Below are positions 42,544 through 52,995 of a stretch of 64,000 bases of DNA, one piece after another. Each line of letters begins with the position of its first letter. Position 1 is the first letter of the stretch. The stretch is from Lentzea tibetensis. GTDB taxonomy: Bacteria; Actinomycetota; Actinomycetes; Mycobacteriales; Pseudonocardiaceae. Below the pieces are notes generated by a model. It searched no databases. It was not told where the DNA came from and worked only from the letters and a program-made list of their open reading frames with translations. The translations under genes and the position numbers were made by a program. The DNA is taken from the NCBI RefSeq assembly GCF_007845675.1, contig NZ_VOBR01000003.1:248001-312000 (forward strand), given 5' to 3'.

Positions 42544-43349
42544 CAGTTGCCGGAGGACGGCGCCGTCGAGCTGGGCGCGGTGCTGGCCTGGCCGCGCTTG
42601 GCCTCGGCCTCGTCACCCATCGGCTCGGCGTCGGCACCGGGCGCGTCGGCCACGAACGGGGCCGGGGCGTCGACGAACTGCGCGTTGTCGCACGGCGAGC
42701 CGACCTCGGGGTACGTGTACTGGTTGCGACGCAGCGACGAGATGAACTGGTCGATGCGCTCGTCGTCCGCGCTCTCCAGCTTCAGCTGGTGGCCCCACGT
42801 CTGCACGGAGATCGGCTTGTCGAGGCCGGGGTACGGCGACATGATCGAGAACGGCTGACCCTCGATCTTGGCCTTCAGCTTGTTGAGAGCCTCGTCCTTG
42901 ATCTGGTCCGGGTTGTACGCGAGCCAGACCGAGCCGTGCTCCATCGCGTGGACCATGTTCTCGGTGCGGGTGGCCTTCTCGTAGACGACACCGTTGCAGT
43001 CCGCCCACTGGACGTCGTGCGGGCCGCCGAACGGCGGGGAGAAGTCGTACGCGACGCGCTTGGGGGCGTCGATGTGCTTGCCCGGCTTGTACTCGCGCTT
43101 GACGACGCCGGTGATCTTGTCGGACGGGTCCTTGTTGTCCTCCGACGGCTTCCACTTGGCCAGCGCGGCTTCCTTCGCGTTGTTCGCCGAGATCTGCGAG
43201 TACGCGTAGCCGAACACGCCGCCGGCCAGCGCCAGCACTGCGATCACCGCGATGATGGTGCCCCACGGCTTGGGCTTCGCAGCCACCACCTGGGAGCGCG
43301 CGGCCGCCACGCTGTTGCGTGTGGCCTTCGTCTTCTTGCCGCTGGTCAT
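42543..43349 (-). CDS. DUF3105 family membrane protein
   Basis: The 268-aa product starts at the ATG at 43349. It has a basic N-terminus (SGKKTKATRNSVAAARSQ), one helix (about 30-52) and an extracytoplasmic DUF3105 domain with the motif VAYDFSPPFGGPHDVQWADC and ENMVHAMEHGSVWLAYNP, in which His residues are conserved. The C-terminal 35 aa are low-complexity Ala/Ser/Pro. A TTGACA on the minus strand at 43410-43415 may belong to its promoter, though the spacing to TAGACT is 20 nt. It is coupled to the DUF305 gene, and the pair may act together on the outer face. Confidence 0.85.
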   Translation of the reverse strand: MTSGKKTKATRNSVAAARSQVVAAKPKPWGTIIAVIAVLALAGGVFGYAYSQISANNAKEAALAKWKPSEDNKDPSDKITGVVKREYKPGKHIDAPKRVAYDFSPPFGGPHDVQWADCNGVVYEKATRTENMVHAMEHGSVWLAYNPDQIKDEALNKLKAKIEGQPFSIMSPYPGLDKPISVQTWGHQLKLESADDERIDQFISSLRRNQYTYPEVGSPCDNAQFVDAPAPFVADAPGADAEPMGDEAEAKRGQASTAPSSTAPSSGN

Positions 43350-43503
43350 GTCCGCCTCAGATCTCGTCCGGTCAACCGGCGCCAGTCTAGGGACACGGTG
43401 TCTGATCACTGTCAACGCACCGTGATATGGGGTCGGCGTTAACACTTGCCGTCTCACCCTCCGGGACCGGGTAACCCCATCGAGACCAGCGGGAACGCTT
43501 CCC

Positions 43504-43509
43504 TAGACT
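43504..43509 (+). promoter_or_regulatory. Candidate -10 box for leaderless argS transcript
   Basis: TAGACT fits TAnnnT and lies 7 nt before the GTG at 43517. Only CTCCGAG lies between, so no true ribosome-binding spacing is possible if transcription starts 7 nt downstream. This would be the main promoter of the argS-lysA-hom-thrC-thrB unit. Confidence 0.45.
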
Positions 43510-43516
43510 CTCCGAG

Positions 43517-45139
43517 GTGACCCCCGCTGCACTCGCCGAACTGGTCCGCGCCACGGCCGTGGACGTGCTGTCCGGCCGCGGCCTCGACACCACCGCCGTC
43601 CCGGCCGTGGTCACCGTCGAGCGACCCCGCAATCCCGAGCACGGGGACTACGCGACGAACCTCGCGCTGCAGACCGCCAAGAAGGTCGGCGTCGCGCCCC
43701 GCGACCTGGCCACGTGGCTCGCCGAGGCGCTCGAGCAGCAGCCCGCCATCGCCGGCGCCGAGATCGCCGGACCGGGCTTCCTGAACCTCCGCATCGCCAC
43801 CGAGGCGCAGGGCGCGATCGTCCGCGACGCGCTCGAACCCGGCTACGGAACTGGTGCTGAGCTGGGCGGCAAGAAGATCAACCTGGAGTTCGTCAGCGCG
43901 AACCCCACCGGGCCGATCCACCTGGGCGGCGCGCGCTGGGCCGCCGTCGGCGACGCGCTCGGACGTGTCCTGACCGCCCGCGGCGCCGAGGTCACCCGCG
44001 AGTACTACTTCAACGACGCGGGCGCGCAGATCGACCGGTTCGTCCGGTCCCTCGTCGCCGCGTCGAAGGGCGAGCCGACGCCTGAGGACGGCTACGCGGG
44101 CACGTACGTCAGCGACATCGCCGCCGAGGTGCTGCGCCGCGAGCCGAGCGCGGACTTCGATCAGTTCCGCGAGGTCGGCGTCGGGCTGATGTTCTCCGAG
44201 ATCAAGCGGTCGCTGCACGAGTTCGGCACCGACTTCGACGTCTTCTTCCACGAGGACTCGCTGCACGCCGAGGGCCGCGTCGAGCAGGCCGTCGAGAAGC
44301 TCAAGGCGAACGGGTCGCTGTACGAGAAGGACGGTGCCTGGTGGCTGCGGTCCACGGACTTCGGCGACGACAAGGACCGCGTCGTCATCAAGAGCGACGG
44401 CAACCCCGCCTACATCGCGGGTGACATCGCCTACCTCGTCGACAAGCGGGCGCGCGGCTTCGACCTGTGCATCTACATGCTCGGCGCGGACCACCACGGC
44501 TACATCGCGCGCCTCAAGGCCGCCGCGGCCGCGCTCGGCGACGACCCGGACAGCGTCGAGGTGCTCATCGGGCAGCTGGTGAACCTCGTCAGCGACGGCC
44601 AGCCGGTGCGGATGAGCAAGCGCGCGGGCACCGTGATCACCATGGACGACTTGGTCGAGGCCGTCGGTGTGGACGCGGCCAGGTACGCGATGACGCGCTC
44701 GTCGGTCGACTCGTCGCTGGACATCGACCTGGACCTGCTGCGCAAGCACAGCAACGACAACCCGGTCTACTACGTGCAGTACGCACACGCCCGCATCTCG
44801 GCCGTCCTGCGCAACGGCGCCGACCTCGGCGTCACGCCGGGCGACGACTTCGGTCTGCTCACGCACGAACGCGAGGGCGACCTGATCCGCACCATCGGTG
44901 AGTTCCCGCGCGTGGTGGCCACCGCCGCCGAGCTGCGCGAGCCCCACCGGGTGGCGAGGTACCTCGAAGAACTCGCGGGCACCTACCACCGGTTCTACGA
45001 AGCGTGCCGCGTGCTCCCGCGCGGCGACGAGGAGACCACTCCGTTGCACCAGGCACGGTTGCAGCTCTGCACCGCCACGAAGCGGGTGTTCGCCGCGGGC
45101 CTCGCCCTGCTCGGCGTCACCGCGCCGGAGCGCATGTGA
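43517..45139 (+). CDS. argS: Arginine-tRNA ligase
   Basis: The 540-aa product charges tRNA-Arg. It has the N-terminal Add-1 domain ([20 protein letters not shown]), the HIGH-class motif [14 protein letters not shown] (about 131-144), the KMSKS-equivalent MSKRAGT (about 370), and the DALR anticodon-binding domain at the C-terminus. It opens the conserved actinobacterial order argS-lysA-hom-thrC-thrB. Its TGA overlaps the lysA ATG by one base (TGATG). Confidence 0.97.
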   Translation: MTPAALAELVRATAVDVLSGRGLDTTAVPAVVTVERPRNPEHGDYATNLALQTAKKVGVAPRDLATWLAEALEQQPAIAGAEIAGPGFLNLRIATEAQGAIVRDALEPGYGTGAELGGKKINLEFVSANPTGPIHLGGARWAAVGDALGRVLTARGAEVTREYYFNDAGAQIDRFVRSLVAASKGEPTPEDGYAGTYVSDIAAEVLRREPSADFDQFREVGVGLMFSEIKRSLHEFGTDFDVFFHEDSLHAEGRVEQAVEKLKANGSLYEKDGAWWLRSTDFGDDKDRVVIKSDGNPAYIAGDIAYLVDKRARGFDLCIYMLGADHHGYIARLKAAAAALGDDPDSVEVLIGQLVNLVSDGQPVRMSKRAGTVITMDDLVEAVGVDAARYAMTRSSVDSSLDIDLDLLRKHSNDNPVYYVQYAHARISAVLRNGADLGVTPGDDFGLLTHEREGDLIRTIGEFPRVVATAAELREPHRVARYLEELAGTYHRFYEACRVLPRGDEETTPLHQARLQLCTATKRVFAAGLALLGVTAPERM

Positions 45140-46557
45140 TGCGCGCGCACCCCGCAGGGCCAAGGCACGCCGACGTGATGGTCCCCGGCAGCACCGCCGG
45201 TGACCGCCCGTCCGGCCACGACCAGATCGACCAGCTGCACCCGCAGGTGTGGCCGCGCAACGCGCAGCGCACCGAGAGCGGCGTCGTCGAGCTCGCGGGC
45301 GTCGACGTGCGCGCGCTCGCCGAGCAGTACGGCACGCCGCTGTTCGTCATGGACGAGCAGGACTTCCGCGCCCGCTGCCGCGAGCACGCGGCGGCGTTCG
45401 GCGACCCGACGCTCGTGCACTACGCGTCCAAGGCGTTCCTGAGCGTCCAGGTGGCCCGCTGGGTCGCCGAGGAGGGCCTCAGCATCGACGTCTGCAGCGG
45501 CGGCGAGCTCGCGATCGCGCTGCGGGCCGAGTTCCCGCCCGAGCGGATCGCGTTGCACGGCAACAACAAGAGCGTCGCCGAGCTGACCGCGGCCGTCGAG
45601 GCCGGTGTCGGTGGCGTCGTCGTCGACTCGTACCACGAGATCGCCCGGCTGGACCACATCGCGCGTGAACGCGGTGTCGTGCAGCCGGTGCTGGTCCGCG
45701 TCACGGTCGGCGTCGAGGCGCACACCCACGAGTTCATCGCGACCGCGCACGAGGACCAGAAGTTCGGCTTCTCGCTGACGTCCGGCGACGCGCTGGAGGC
45801 CGTGCGCCGGGTGCTCAAGGCGACCGGGCTGCAGCTGATCGGCCTGCACAGCCACATCGGCTCGCAGATCTTCGACGCCAGCGGCTTCGAGGTCGCGGCC
45901 CGCCGCGTCGTCGGGCTGCTGGCCCAGCTGCGCGAGGAGCACGGCGACATCGAGTCGTTGTCCGTCGTCGACCTCGGTGGCGGTCTCGGCATCGCCTACA
46001 CCGCGGACGACGACCCGCCGCCGCCCGCCGAACTGGCCCGCCAGCTGCACAACATCGTGCAGAAGGAGTGCGAGCACGAGGGCCTGCCGATGCCGCGCAT
46101 CGCCGTCGAGCCGGGCCGGGCGATCGTCGGTCCCGGCACGGTGACGCTGTACGAGGTCGGCACCATCAAGGACGTCGAGCTGGACGGTGGCGCGCGGCGC
46201 CGGTACGTCAGCGTCGACGGCGGCATGAGCGACAACATCCGCACCGCGCTGTACGACGCGGTGTACGACTGCAAGCTGGTCTCCCGCGCGTCCGAGCCGG
46301 AGTCGCGGGCCGTGCTGTGCCGCGTCGTCGGCAAGCACTGCGAGTCCGGCGACATCGTCGTGCGCGACTGCTGGCTGCCGGACGACCTGGCGCCCGGCGA
46401 CCTGCTCGCCGTCGCCGCGACCGGTGCCTACTGCTACTCGATGGCGAGCAGCTACAACCGACTTCCGCGGCCGGCTCTGGCCGCGGTGCAAGAGGGGGTG
46501 GCGCGGCTCTTGCTGCGCCGCGAGACCGAGGACGACTTGTTCCGTCTGGAGGTATGA
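45139..46557 (+). CDS. lysA: Diaminopimelate decarboxylase
   Basis: The 472-aa product converts meso-diaminopimelate to lysine, the last step of the pathway. The PLP lysine is Lys98 in [10 protein letters not shown]. Other motifs are [32 protein letters not shown] and the CESGDIV region of the partner active site. The ATG at 45139 overlaps the argS stop, which decides the start. A GTG for hom begins one base after its stop, with GGAGG inside the lysA end. Confidence 0.97.
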   Translation: MRAHPAGPRHADVMVPGSTAGDRPSGHDQIDQLHPQVWPRNAQRTESGVVELAGVDVRALAEQYGTPLFVMDEQDFRARCREHAAAFGDPTLVHYASKAFLSVQVARWVAEEGLSIDVCSGGELAIALRAEFPPERIALHGNNKSVAELTAAVEAGVGGVVVDSYHEIARLDHIARERGVVQPVLVRVTVGVEAHTHEFIATAHEDQKFGFSLTSGDALEAVRRVLKATGLQLIGLHSHIGSQIFDASGFEVAARRVVGLLAQLREEHGDIESLSVVDLGGGLGIAYTADDDPPPPAELARQLHNIVQKECEHEGLPMPRIAVEPGRAIVGPGTVTLYEVGTIKDVELDGGARRRYVSVDGGMSDNIRTALYDAVYDCKLVSRASEPESRAVLCRVVGKHCESGDIVVRDCWLPDDLAPGDLLAVAATGAYCYSMASSYNRLPRPALAAVQEGVARLLLRRETEDDLFRLEV

Positions 46558-46558
46558 A

Positions 46559-47872
46559 GTGCCAGCCGAAAAATCGGGCGCAGCAAAACCGATCAGGGTT
46601 GCACTGCTGGGCTGCGGCACGGTGGGCACCGAGGTCGTCCGGCTGCTCACCGACCAGGCCGGCGAGCTGACGCAGCGCATCGGCGCGCCCGTCGAGCTCG
46701 CGGGCATCGCCGTGCGCAGGCTCAACAAGGAGCGTGACGTCCCGAAGGAGCTGCTCACCACGGACGCCGCCGGACTGGTGACGTCGGACGACGTGGACGT
46801 GGTCGTCGAGGTCATCGGCGGCATCGAGCCCACGCGCACGTGGCTGCTGGACGCACTGCGCTCCGGCAAGTCCGTCGTCACGGCGAACAAGGCGCTGCTC
46901 GCCGAGCACGCGGCCGACCTGTTCGAGGCCGCCGACGCGTCCGGCGCCGACCTGTACTTCGAGGCGGCCGTCGCCGGTGCCATCCCGCTGCTGCGCCCGT
47001 TGCGCGAATCCCTTGCGGGAGACCGGATCACGCGCGTCATGGGCATCGTGAACGGCACGACGAACTTCATCCTCTCCGCGATGGACGCCACCGGCGCCGG
47101 CTACGGCGAGACGCTGGAGGAGGCGTCGCGGCTGGGCTACGCGGAGGCGGACCCGACCGCGGACGTGGACGGCTTCGACGCCGCGTCGAAGGCCGCGATC
47201 CTTGCGTCCCTTGCGTTCCACACCCGCGTGACGGCGGCGGACGTGCACCGCGAGGGCATCGCTCAGGTGTCGGCGGCGGACATCGCGGCCGCGAAGGGCC
47301 TGGGGCGCACGGTGAAGCTGCTCGCGATCTGCGAGCGCGTCGTCTCCGACGGCACCGAGTCCGTTGCGGTGCGCGTGCACCCGGCGATGATCCCGAGGTC
47401 GCACCCGCTGGCGAGCGTCAACGGCGCGTTCAACGCCGTGTTCGTCGAGGCGGACGCGGCGGGCGAGATGATGTTCTACGGCCGCGGCGCCGGTGGCGCG
47501 CCGACCGCGAGCGCGGTGCTCGGCGACCTGGTCGCCGTGGCGCGCAACAAGGTCGTGAGCGGACGCGGTCCGCGCGAGTCGGCGTACGCGGCGCTGCCCG
47601 TGCAGCCGATGGGCAACACGCCGACGCGCTACCACATCAGCCTCGACGTCGCGGACAAGCCGGGTGTGCTCTCCCAGGTGGCTGCCGTGTTCGCCGAGCA
47701 CGACGTGAGCATCGCGGCGGTGCGCCAGGAAGGCCGCACCGAGGACGCGAGCCTCGTGATCGTGACCCACGCGGCGTCCGACGCCGCACTCCGGTCCACT
47801 GTGGACAAGATTGGCGGGCTCCCCGTGGTGCGGGAGGTCGTCAGCGTGATGAGAGTGGAGGGTGCGGAATGA
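46559..47872 (+). CDS. hom: Homoserine dehydrogenase
   Basis: The 437-aa product reduces aspartate semialdehyde to homoserine. It has an NAD(P) fold ([18 protein letters not shown]), the catalytic domain ([27 protein letters not shown]) and a C-terminal ACT domain ([20 protein letters not shown]), where threonine feedback is expected. The GTG at 46559 is chosen because CTGGAGG in the lysA end lies 6 nt upstream; the nearby ATG at 46554 is out of frame. Its stop overlaps thrC as ATGA. Confidence 0.97.
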   Translation: MPAEKSGAAKPIRVALLGCGTVGTEVVRLLTDQAGELTQRIGAPVELAGIAVRRLNKERDVPKELLTTDAAGLVTSDDVDVVVEVIGGIEPTRTWLLDALRSGKSVVTANKALLAEHAADLFEAADASGADLYFEAAVAGAIPLLRPLRESLAGDRITRVMGIVNGTTNFILSAMDATGAGYGETLEEASRLGYAEADPTADVDGFDAASKAAILASLAFHTRVTAADVHREGIAQVSAADIAAAKGLGRTVKLLAICERVVSDGTESVAVRVHPAMIPRSHPLASVNGAFNAVFVEADAAGEMMFYGRGAGGAPTASAVLGDLVAVARNKVVSGRGPRESAYAALPVQPMGNTPTRYHISLDVADKPGVLSQVAAVFAEHDVSIAAVRQEGRTEDASLVIVTHAASDAALRSTVDKIGGLPVVREVVSVMRVEGAE

Positions 47873-48906
47873 CCTGGCCAGGCATCATTCGCGCATACGC
47901 CGATCGGATCCCGTTGCCCGAGGGCGCTGAGGTCGTCACGCTGCACGAGGGCGGCACGCCACTCGTCGAGGCGAAGCACCTGTCGCAGCTGACCGGCTCG
48001 TCGGTCTACCTCAAGGTCGAGGGCATGAACCCGACCGGCTCGTTCAAGGACCGCGGCATGACCGTGGCCATGACGTACGCGCTCGCTTCCGGCATCAAGG
48101 CCGTGATCTGCGCGTCCACCGGCAACACCTCGGCCTCCGCCGCCGCCTACGCGGCCAAGGCGGGCCTGATGGCAGCCGTCCTGGTGCCCAGCGGCAAGAT
48201 CGCGCTCGGCAAGCTGGCGCAGGCCGTCGCGCACGGCGCGAAGATCCTGCAGATCGACGGCAACTTCGACGACTGCCTCGAGCTGGCGTCGAAGACGGCC
48301 GCCGAGTACCCGGTGACGCTGGTGAACTCGGTCAACCCGGTGCGTCTGATCGGTCAGAAGACCGCCGCGTGGGAGATCTGCGACGTGCTCGGCCGCGCGC
48401 CGGACTTCCACTGCCTGCCGGTCGGCAACGCGGGCAACATCACCGCCTACTGGCGGGGCTACTCGGAGTACGACCAGGGCCTGCCGAAGATGTTCGGCTT
48501 CCAGGCCGCGGGTGCCGCGCCGCTGGTCATCGGTGAGCCGGTGCTGAACCCGGAGACCATCGCGACCGCGATCCGCGTCGGCTCGCCCGCCTCGTGGACC
48601 GGTGCCATCACCGCCCGCGACGAGTCCGGTGGCCTCATCGACGCGGTGACCGACGAGGAGATCCTGGCCGCCTACCGGCTGCTGGCGCTGCGCGAGGGCG
48701 TGTTCGTCGAGCCCGCGTCCGCCGCGTCCGTCGCCGGTGTGCTCAAGGTCGCAGCGGACGGCAGGCTGCCCGCTGGCTCGCTCGTGGCGTGCACGGTGAC
48801 CGGGCACGGCTTGAAGGACCCGGACACGGCGCTGCTCGGCCTCACCGAGGTCGAGCCGGTGCCGGTCGACCCCGGTGCCGTCGCGCACGCGCTGGAGCTC
48901 GTGTGA
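47869..48906 (+). CDS. thrC: Threonine synthase
   Basis: The 345-aa product makes threonine from O-phosphohomoserine using PLP. The PLP lysine is in [11 protein letters not shown], and the phosphate-binding loop is [13 protein letters not shown]. The length fits the short bacterial class. It overlaps hom upstream (ATGA) and thrB downstream (GTGA), so hom, thrC and thrB are translationally coupled. Confidence 0.97.
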   Translation: MTWPGIIRAYADRIPLPEGAEVVTLHEGGTPLVEAKHLSQLTGSSVYLKVEGMNPTGSFKDRGMTVAMTYALASGIKAVICASTGNTSASAAAYAAKAGLMAAVLVPSGKIALGKLAQAVAHGAKILQIDGNFDDCLELASKTAAEYPVTLVNSVNPVRLIGQKTAAWEICDVLGRAPDFHCLPVGNAGNITAYWRGYSEYDQGLPKMFGFQAAGAAPLVIGEPVLNPETIATAIRVGSPASWTGAITARDESGGLIDAVTDEEILAAYRLLALREGVFVEPASAASVAGVLKVAADGRLPAGSLVACTVTGHGLKDPDTALLGLTEVEPVPVDPGAVAHALELV

Positions 48907-49748
48907 GCTTCCTGATCACGGTTCCGGCGTCGACCGCGAACCTCGGTTCGGGATTCGACGCGCTGGGCATGGCGCTGGGCCTCTACGACGAGGTCGAGGT
49001 CCGGGCCGCTGACGGGCTGAGCATCGACGTCAGCGGTGCCGGCGCGGACGCCGTGCCGCGCGACGAGTCGCACCTGGTCGTGCGGGCCGTTCGCGCGGCC
49101 GGGTACACGGGTGGACTCGGCCTGACGTGCCGCAACTCGATCCCGCACGCGCGCGGGCTCGGGTCGTCGGCCGCGGCGATCGTGGCCGGGGTGGCCGCCG
49201 GCTACGCCTTGCTCGGTCGCGAGTTGGACACGGACGCGTTGCAAATCGCCGCCCAGTTCGAGGGCCACGCGGACAACGCGGCCGCCAGCCTGTTCGGCGG
49301 TGTCGTCATCGCGTGGAGCGAGGGAGAGCGCTTCCGCGCTGTTCGGAAGGACCCCCACCCGGACGTCCGGCCGACGGTGCTGATTCCAGCGCAGGAGTCA
49401 TCGACCAAGACGACGCGCGGTCTCCTGCCGGCCGAGGTGCCGCACGCGGACGCGGCCTTCGCCGCCGGGCGGGCCGCACTCGCGGTGCACGCGCTGACCA
49501 CCGATCCGTCGCTTCTCCTTGCAGCGACAGAGGATCGGTTGCACCAGCAGTACCGCGAGCCCGCGTGGCCCGACACCGTTCGGGTGATCAACGATCTTCG
49601 CAAGCTCGGTGTCCCCGCGGCCGTCTCAGGCGCGGGACCGACCGCACTCGTGCTCGGTTCCGTGCCGCCCGAGGTGGACGTGCAGGGCTTCGACGTGCGA
49701 CGACTCGAAGTCGACACATCCGGCGTTCGGGTTCGTCCGTTGGACTGA
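48903..49748 (+). CDS. thrB: Homoserine kinase
   Basis: The 281-aa product is a GHMP kinase that phosphorylates homoserine. Motif 1 is [16 protein letters not shown], the ATP loop is [15 protein letters not shown], and the third motif is [11 protein letters not shown]. It starts with the GTG at 48903 inside the thrC end. At 281 aa it is slightly shorter than usual (290-310) but all motifs are present. It ends the aspartate-pathway unit; rho has its own promoter downstream. Confidence 0.96.
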   Translation: MSFLITVPASTANLGSGFDALGMALGLYDEVEVRAADGLSIDVSGAGADAVPRDESHLVVRAVRAAGYTGGLGLTCRNSIPHARGLGSSAAAIVAGVAAGYALLGRELDTDALQIAAQFEGHADNAAASLFGGVVIAWSEGERFRAVRKDPHPDVRPTVLIPAQESSTKTTRGLLPAEVPHADAAFAAGRAALAVHALTTDPSLLLAATEDRLHQQYREPAWPDTVRVINDLRKLGVPAAVSGAGPTALVLGSVPPEVDVQGFDVRRLEVDTSGVRVRPLD

Positions 49749-50067
49749 CACGCGGGACCCCGGTTGTTGCATGCGATGAGACCGGCGTCTACCCTCGGGG
49801 GCGATCAGTCACCGCGCGCACGGGCGCCGGTGTCGCGCCCGGACACTCGTTCCGGGTCGCAATCCTTTTGCGTTCCGGCTCTGTGCCGTGCGGGCGGGGC
49901 GGACGCGGGGAGGCACCCGATCGCCGTGTGACCGTGAAAGTCCCGTGCTGGGCGGAGCCCTCTTCAATTCGCTCCGTCTTCATCGGACGAACCGCTGTTC
50001 CGCGTTCCGTCGGACAGCGGGTCCGCTGGGCCGCGTAGGAGGCGGGGCCTGGTCAGGAAGGACTTGT
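49749..50067 (+). promoter_or_regulatory. rho promoter and long 5' leader
   Basis: A good promoter is seen: TTGCAT at 49768-49773, a 17-nt spacer, and TACCCT at 49791-49796. Transcription would start near 49803, leaving a leader of about 265 nt before the rho GTG. I see no gene in the leader. Rho genes are autoregulated in other bacteria by attenuation in the leader, and the length here suits that. It is probably the only promoter between thrB and rho. Confidence 0.6.
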
Positions 50068-52038
50068 GTGAGCAACACCGATTTGCTGAGCAGCGAAGTC
50101 GCAGCTGCTTCTGGTTCTGGAGCCGAGGAGAACGCTCTGTCCACCCCAACGAACGGCACGACGCCGCGCCGCCGCGCGGGTCTGTCCGGCATGGTGCTCG
50201 CCGAACTGCGCGAGCTGGCCACCGAGCTGGGTATCACCGGAACCGCTGGTCTGCGCAAGGGCGACCTCATCGCGGCGATCAAGGAGAAGCAGGGCGGCGG
50301 CGCCTCCGGTCGTGCCGCGACGCCCGCCGCAGACAAGCCGGCGAAGGTGGTCGAGAAGACCGTCGAGAAGCCGGTTGCCGCAGAGGCACCCGCTGAAAAG
50401 CCTGTTCAGCAGCAGCTGGAGGTCGCTGAGCGGCCCTCCGGCGACGGCGAGGAAGGCGGCCGCCGCAACAACCGGCGCCGTCGTTCCGGCCGTGGCGGCA
50501 GCTCTGAGGGCGGTGACGCCCAGCAGGGTGAGCAGCGCCAGGAGCGGGCCGAGCGCCCCGAGCGCGGTGACCGCCAGGACCGAGGTGACCGCCAGGAGCG
50601 TGGCGAGCGCCAGGACCGGGGTGACCGGGGCGAGCGCCAGGAGCGCTCCGAGCGCGGTGACCGCGGTGGCGAGCGCCAGGACCGCGGCGACCGGGGTGAC
50701 CGGGGCCGCGACCGCAACCGTCAGGGCGGTGGCGACCGCGATCGTGACCGCCAGGGCGGCGGTCAGGGCCAGGGTCCGGACGACGAGGACGGCGACCGCC
50801 GTGGTCGTCGCTTCCGGGACCGCCGCCGTCGCGGTGGCCGTGGCGAGGGCGAAGGTCGTGGTGGCGGCGACGCCCGCGACACCGAGGTGCGCGACGACGA
50901 CGTCCTGCTGCCGGTCGCCGGAATACTGGACGTGCTGGAGAACTACGCGTTCGTCCGCACGTCCGGCTACCTGGCCGGCTCGAACGACGTCTACGTCTCG
51001 CTCTCCCTCGTGCGCAAGTACGGCCTGCGCCGCGGTGACGCGCTCACCGGCGCCGTCCGCCAGCCGCGCGACGGCGAGCAGCAGCGGCAGAAGTTCAACC
51101 CGCTGGTGCGCGTCGACAAGATCAACGGCTTGGACCCGGAGGAGGCGCGCAACCGCCCCGACTTCACCAAGCTGACGCCGCTGTACCCGAACGAGCGACT
51201 GCGCCTCGAGACCGAGCCGCACATCCTCACCACCCGTGTCATCGACCTGGTGATGCCGATCGGCAAGGGCCAGCGCGCCCTGATCGTGTCGCCGCCGAAG
51301 GCCGGTAAGACCTCGGTGCTCCAGTCGATCGCGAACGCGATCACGACGAACAACCCCGAGTGCCACCTGATGGTCGTCCTGGTGGACGAGCGTCCGGAAG
51401 AGGTCACGGACATGCAGCGCTCGGTGAAGGGCGAGGTCATCGCCTCGACCTTCGACCGGCCGCCGTCGGACCACACCACGATCTCGGAGCTGGCCATCGA
51501 GCGGGCGAAGCGCCTGGTCGAGATGGGTCACGACGTGGTCGTGCTGCTGGACTCGATCACCCGTCTTGGCCGTGCGTACAACCTGGCCGCCCCGGCGTCC
51601 GGTCGCATCCTGTCCGGTGGTGTCGACTCGACGGCGCTCTACCCGCCGAAGCGCTTCCTCGGCGCCGCCCGCAACATCGAGGGCGGCGGCTCGCTGACCG
51701 TCATCGCGACGGCGCTGGTCGAGACCGGCTCCGCCGGTGACTCGGTCATCTTCGAGGAGTTCAAGGGCACGGGCAACGCCGAGCTGAAGCTCGACCGGAA
51801 GATCGCCGACAAGCGCACCTTCCCCGCGGTGGACGTCGACTCGTCCGGTACCCGCAAGGAAGAGCTGCTCCTGCCGCCGGACGAGATGGCCGTGACGCAC
51901 AAGCTGCGCCGCGTCCTGCACGCTCTGGACGGCCAGCAGGCCATCGACCTGCTGCTCGACCGGCTGCGGAAGTCGCGTACCAACATCGAGTTCCTGATGC
52001 AGGTCGCGAAGACGACCCCGGGCGCAGAGCAAGACTGA
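50068..52038 (+). CDS. rho: Transcription termination factor Rho
   Basis: The 656-aa product is an RNA-dependent hexameric helicase. A Rho_N domain (LSGMVLAELRELATELGI, about 38-75) is followed by a disordered Arg/Gly/Asp/Gln-rich insert (about 105-280; many GERQDRGDR-like repeats). The RNA-binding cold-shock-like fold starts near 287 (LENYAFVRTSGYLAG). The ATPase has Walker A PPKAGKTSVLQ (about 409), Walker B VVVLLDSITRLGR, and the Q/R loops GRILSGGVDSTALYPPKRF. E. coli Rho is 419 aa; the extra length is the insert, usual in actinobacteria. AGGAAGGAC precedes the GTG start. Confidence 0.97.
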   Translation: MSNTDLLSSEVAAASGSGAEENALSTPTNGTTPRRRAGLSGMVLAELRELATELGITGTAGLRKGDLIAAIKEKQGGGASGRAATPAADKPAKVVEKTVEKPVAAEAPAEKPVQQQLEVAERPSGDGEEGGRRNNRRRRSGRGGSSEGGDAQQGEQRQERAERPERGDRQDRGDRQERGERQDRGDRGERQERSERGDRGGERQDRGDRGDRGRDRNRQGGGDRDRDRQGGGQGQGPDDEDGDRRGRRFRDRRRRGGRGEGEGRGGGDARDTEVRDDDVLLPVAGILDVLENYAFVRTSGYLAGSNDVYVSLSLVRKYGLRRGDALTGAVRQPRDGEQQRQKFNPLVRVDKINGLDPEEARNRPDFTKLTPLYPNERLRLETEPHILTTRVIDLVMPIGKGQRALIVSPPKAGKTSVLQSIANAITTNNPECHLMVVLVDERPEEVTDMQRSVKGEVIASTFDRPPSDHTTISELAIERAKRLVEMGHDVVVLLDSITRLGRAYNLAAPASGRILSGGVDSTALYPPKRFLGAARNIEGGGSLTVIATALVETGSAGDSVIFEEFKGTGNAELKLDRKIADKRTFPAVDVDSSGTRKEELLLPPDEMAVTHKLRRVLHALDGQQAIDLLLDRLRKSRTNIEFLMQVAKTTPGAEQD

Positions 52039-52049
52039 CGTTCGAAACG

Positions 52050-52087
52050 ACGAGGCCCCCTCCACCTTCGGGCGGAGGGGGCCTCGT
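52050..52087 (+). terminator. Terminator of rho
   Basis: ACGAGGCCCCCTCC at 52050-52063 and its exact complement at 52074-52087 form a 14-bp stem with a 10-nt loop, followed by TGTTGG. It starts 11 nt after the rho stop and may also end the convergent small membrane-protein gene. Confidence 0.85.
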
Positions 52088-52095
52088 TGTTGGTC

Positions 52096-52470
52096 TTATC
52101 GGGTGACGACGTCCGATGAGCTCCGCAGGCACTGCGCGACCAGCACCAGGAGCGTGGGCAGACCCACGAGCGCGCACGCCACGGCGGGCACCTCAACCCC
52201 GCTGACCAGCACGCCACCGGCGAGCACGGCCGTCAGGTAGGGCCACCGCAGCCACGTGCGCTGCCGGTTCGAGTGCCACCGCACGGTGCTGCTCGTGGCC
52301 ACGGCGACAGCGACGGAAGCGCCGCTGACCAGCACGGACAGCGGCACGGCTGAGAACGTTCCCGTCACCACTCCGGCGACTCCGATCAGCCCGTACACGG
52401 CTGCGGAGAAGAGGAACGGCACGGCCAGCCACTTCGGCAGGCTCAGCGGGCGTTCGGGTGCGCAGAACAC
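52096..52470 (-). CDS. Small membrane protein, unknown function
   Basis: The 124-aa product has four likely membrane helices (about 15-37, 40-58, 75-92 and 96-114), a short basic loop between helices 2 and 3 (RWHSNRQRTWLRW) and few charged residues otherwise. I do not recognise a family. It is transcribed against rho, from the gap before rpmE. It would lie in the cytoplasmic membrane. Confidence 0.65.
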   Translation of the reverse strand: MFCAPERPLSLPKWLAVPFLFSAAVYGLIGVAGVVTGTFSAVPLSVLVSGASVAVAVATSSTVRWHSNRQRTWLRWPYLTAVLAGGVLVSGVEVPAVACALVGLPTLLVLVAQCLRSSSDVVTR

Positions 52471-52702
52471 GACACACAGTGTGCTGACTCCCTTTCACCA
52501 GACCCAGCCGTATGTGGTCGAACGGTTACTGCTTGCGCCAAACGGCCGATAGCGGACGACGAGCGGCTGTGACGTCGGCCACGGGAACAATCCCGTTTTT
52601 GCACGTGTTGAACGGTCTGGCAAACTAACTGGTCGAGTCCGGCTCCGGTTCACCCTGTGCAACAGCTAGGGACCCGGCGGCCACATCCGAAAGGGCGAGA
52701 CG
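52471..52702 (+). other. Gap before rpmE
   Basis: About 230 nt separate the divergent small membrane-protein gene and rpmE. The stretch is less GC-rich around 52590-52630 (TTTTTGCAC, TTGAAC, CAAACTAACT), where the rpmE promoter is expected, but no pair of hexamers has ideal spacing. I see no gene in it. Confidence 0.4.
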
Positions 52703-52918
52703 TTGAAGTCTGGTATTCACCCGGAGTACGTGACCACCGAGGTCACCTGCGGCTGCGGCAACACCTTCACCACCCGGAGCACCAAGACCTCCGGCTCCGT
52801 GCACGTCGAGGTCTGCTCGAACTGCCACCCGTTCTACACGGGCAAGCAGAAGATCCTGGACACCGGCGGTCGCGTGGCGCGGTTCGAGGCGCGCTACGGG
52901 AAGCGCAAGGGCAAGTAG
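52703..52918 (+). CDS. rpmE: Ribosomal protein L31, zinc form
   Basis: The 71-aa product is bL31. It contains the zinc-ribbon cysteines CGCGNTF and [10 protein letters not shown], so this is the zinc-containing (C+) form, not the zinc-free paralogue induced by Zur. It starts with a TTG at 52703 ([15 protein letters not shown]), preceded by AAAGGGCGAGA. A perfect 16-bp hairpin follows, so it forms its own transcript between rho and prfA. Confidence 0.96.
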   Translation: MKSGIHPEYVTTEVTCGCGNTFTTRSTKTSGSVHVEVCSNCHPFYTGKQKILDTGGRVARFEARYGKRKGK

Positions 52919-52925
52919 CTGCGTA

Positions 52926-52962
52926 AACGGCGTCCACCCGGCGTGTCCGGGTGGACGCCGTT
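52926..52962 (+). terminator. Terminator of rpmE
   Basis: AACGGCGTCCACCCGG at 52926-52941 and its exact complement at 52947-52962 form a 16-bp stem with a 5-nt loop, 8 nt after the rpmE stop. It shows that the prfA start must lie downstream of the hairpin. Confidence 0.88.
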
Positions 52963-52995
52963 GTCGTCTCCACCCTCAACACCAGGAGTGACGTC

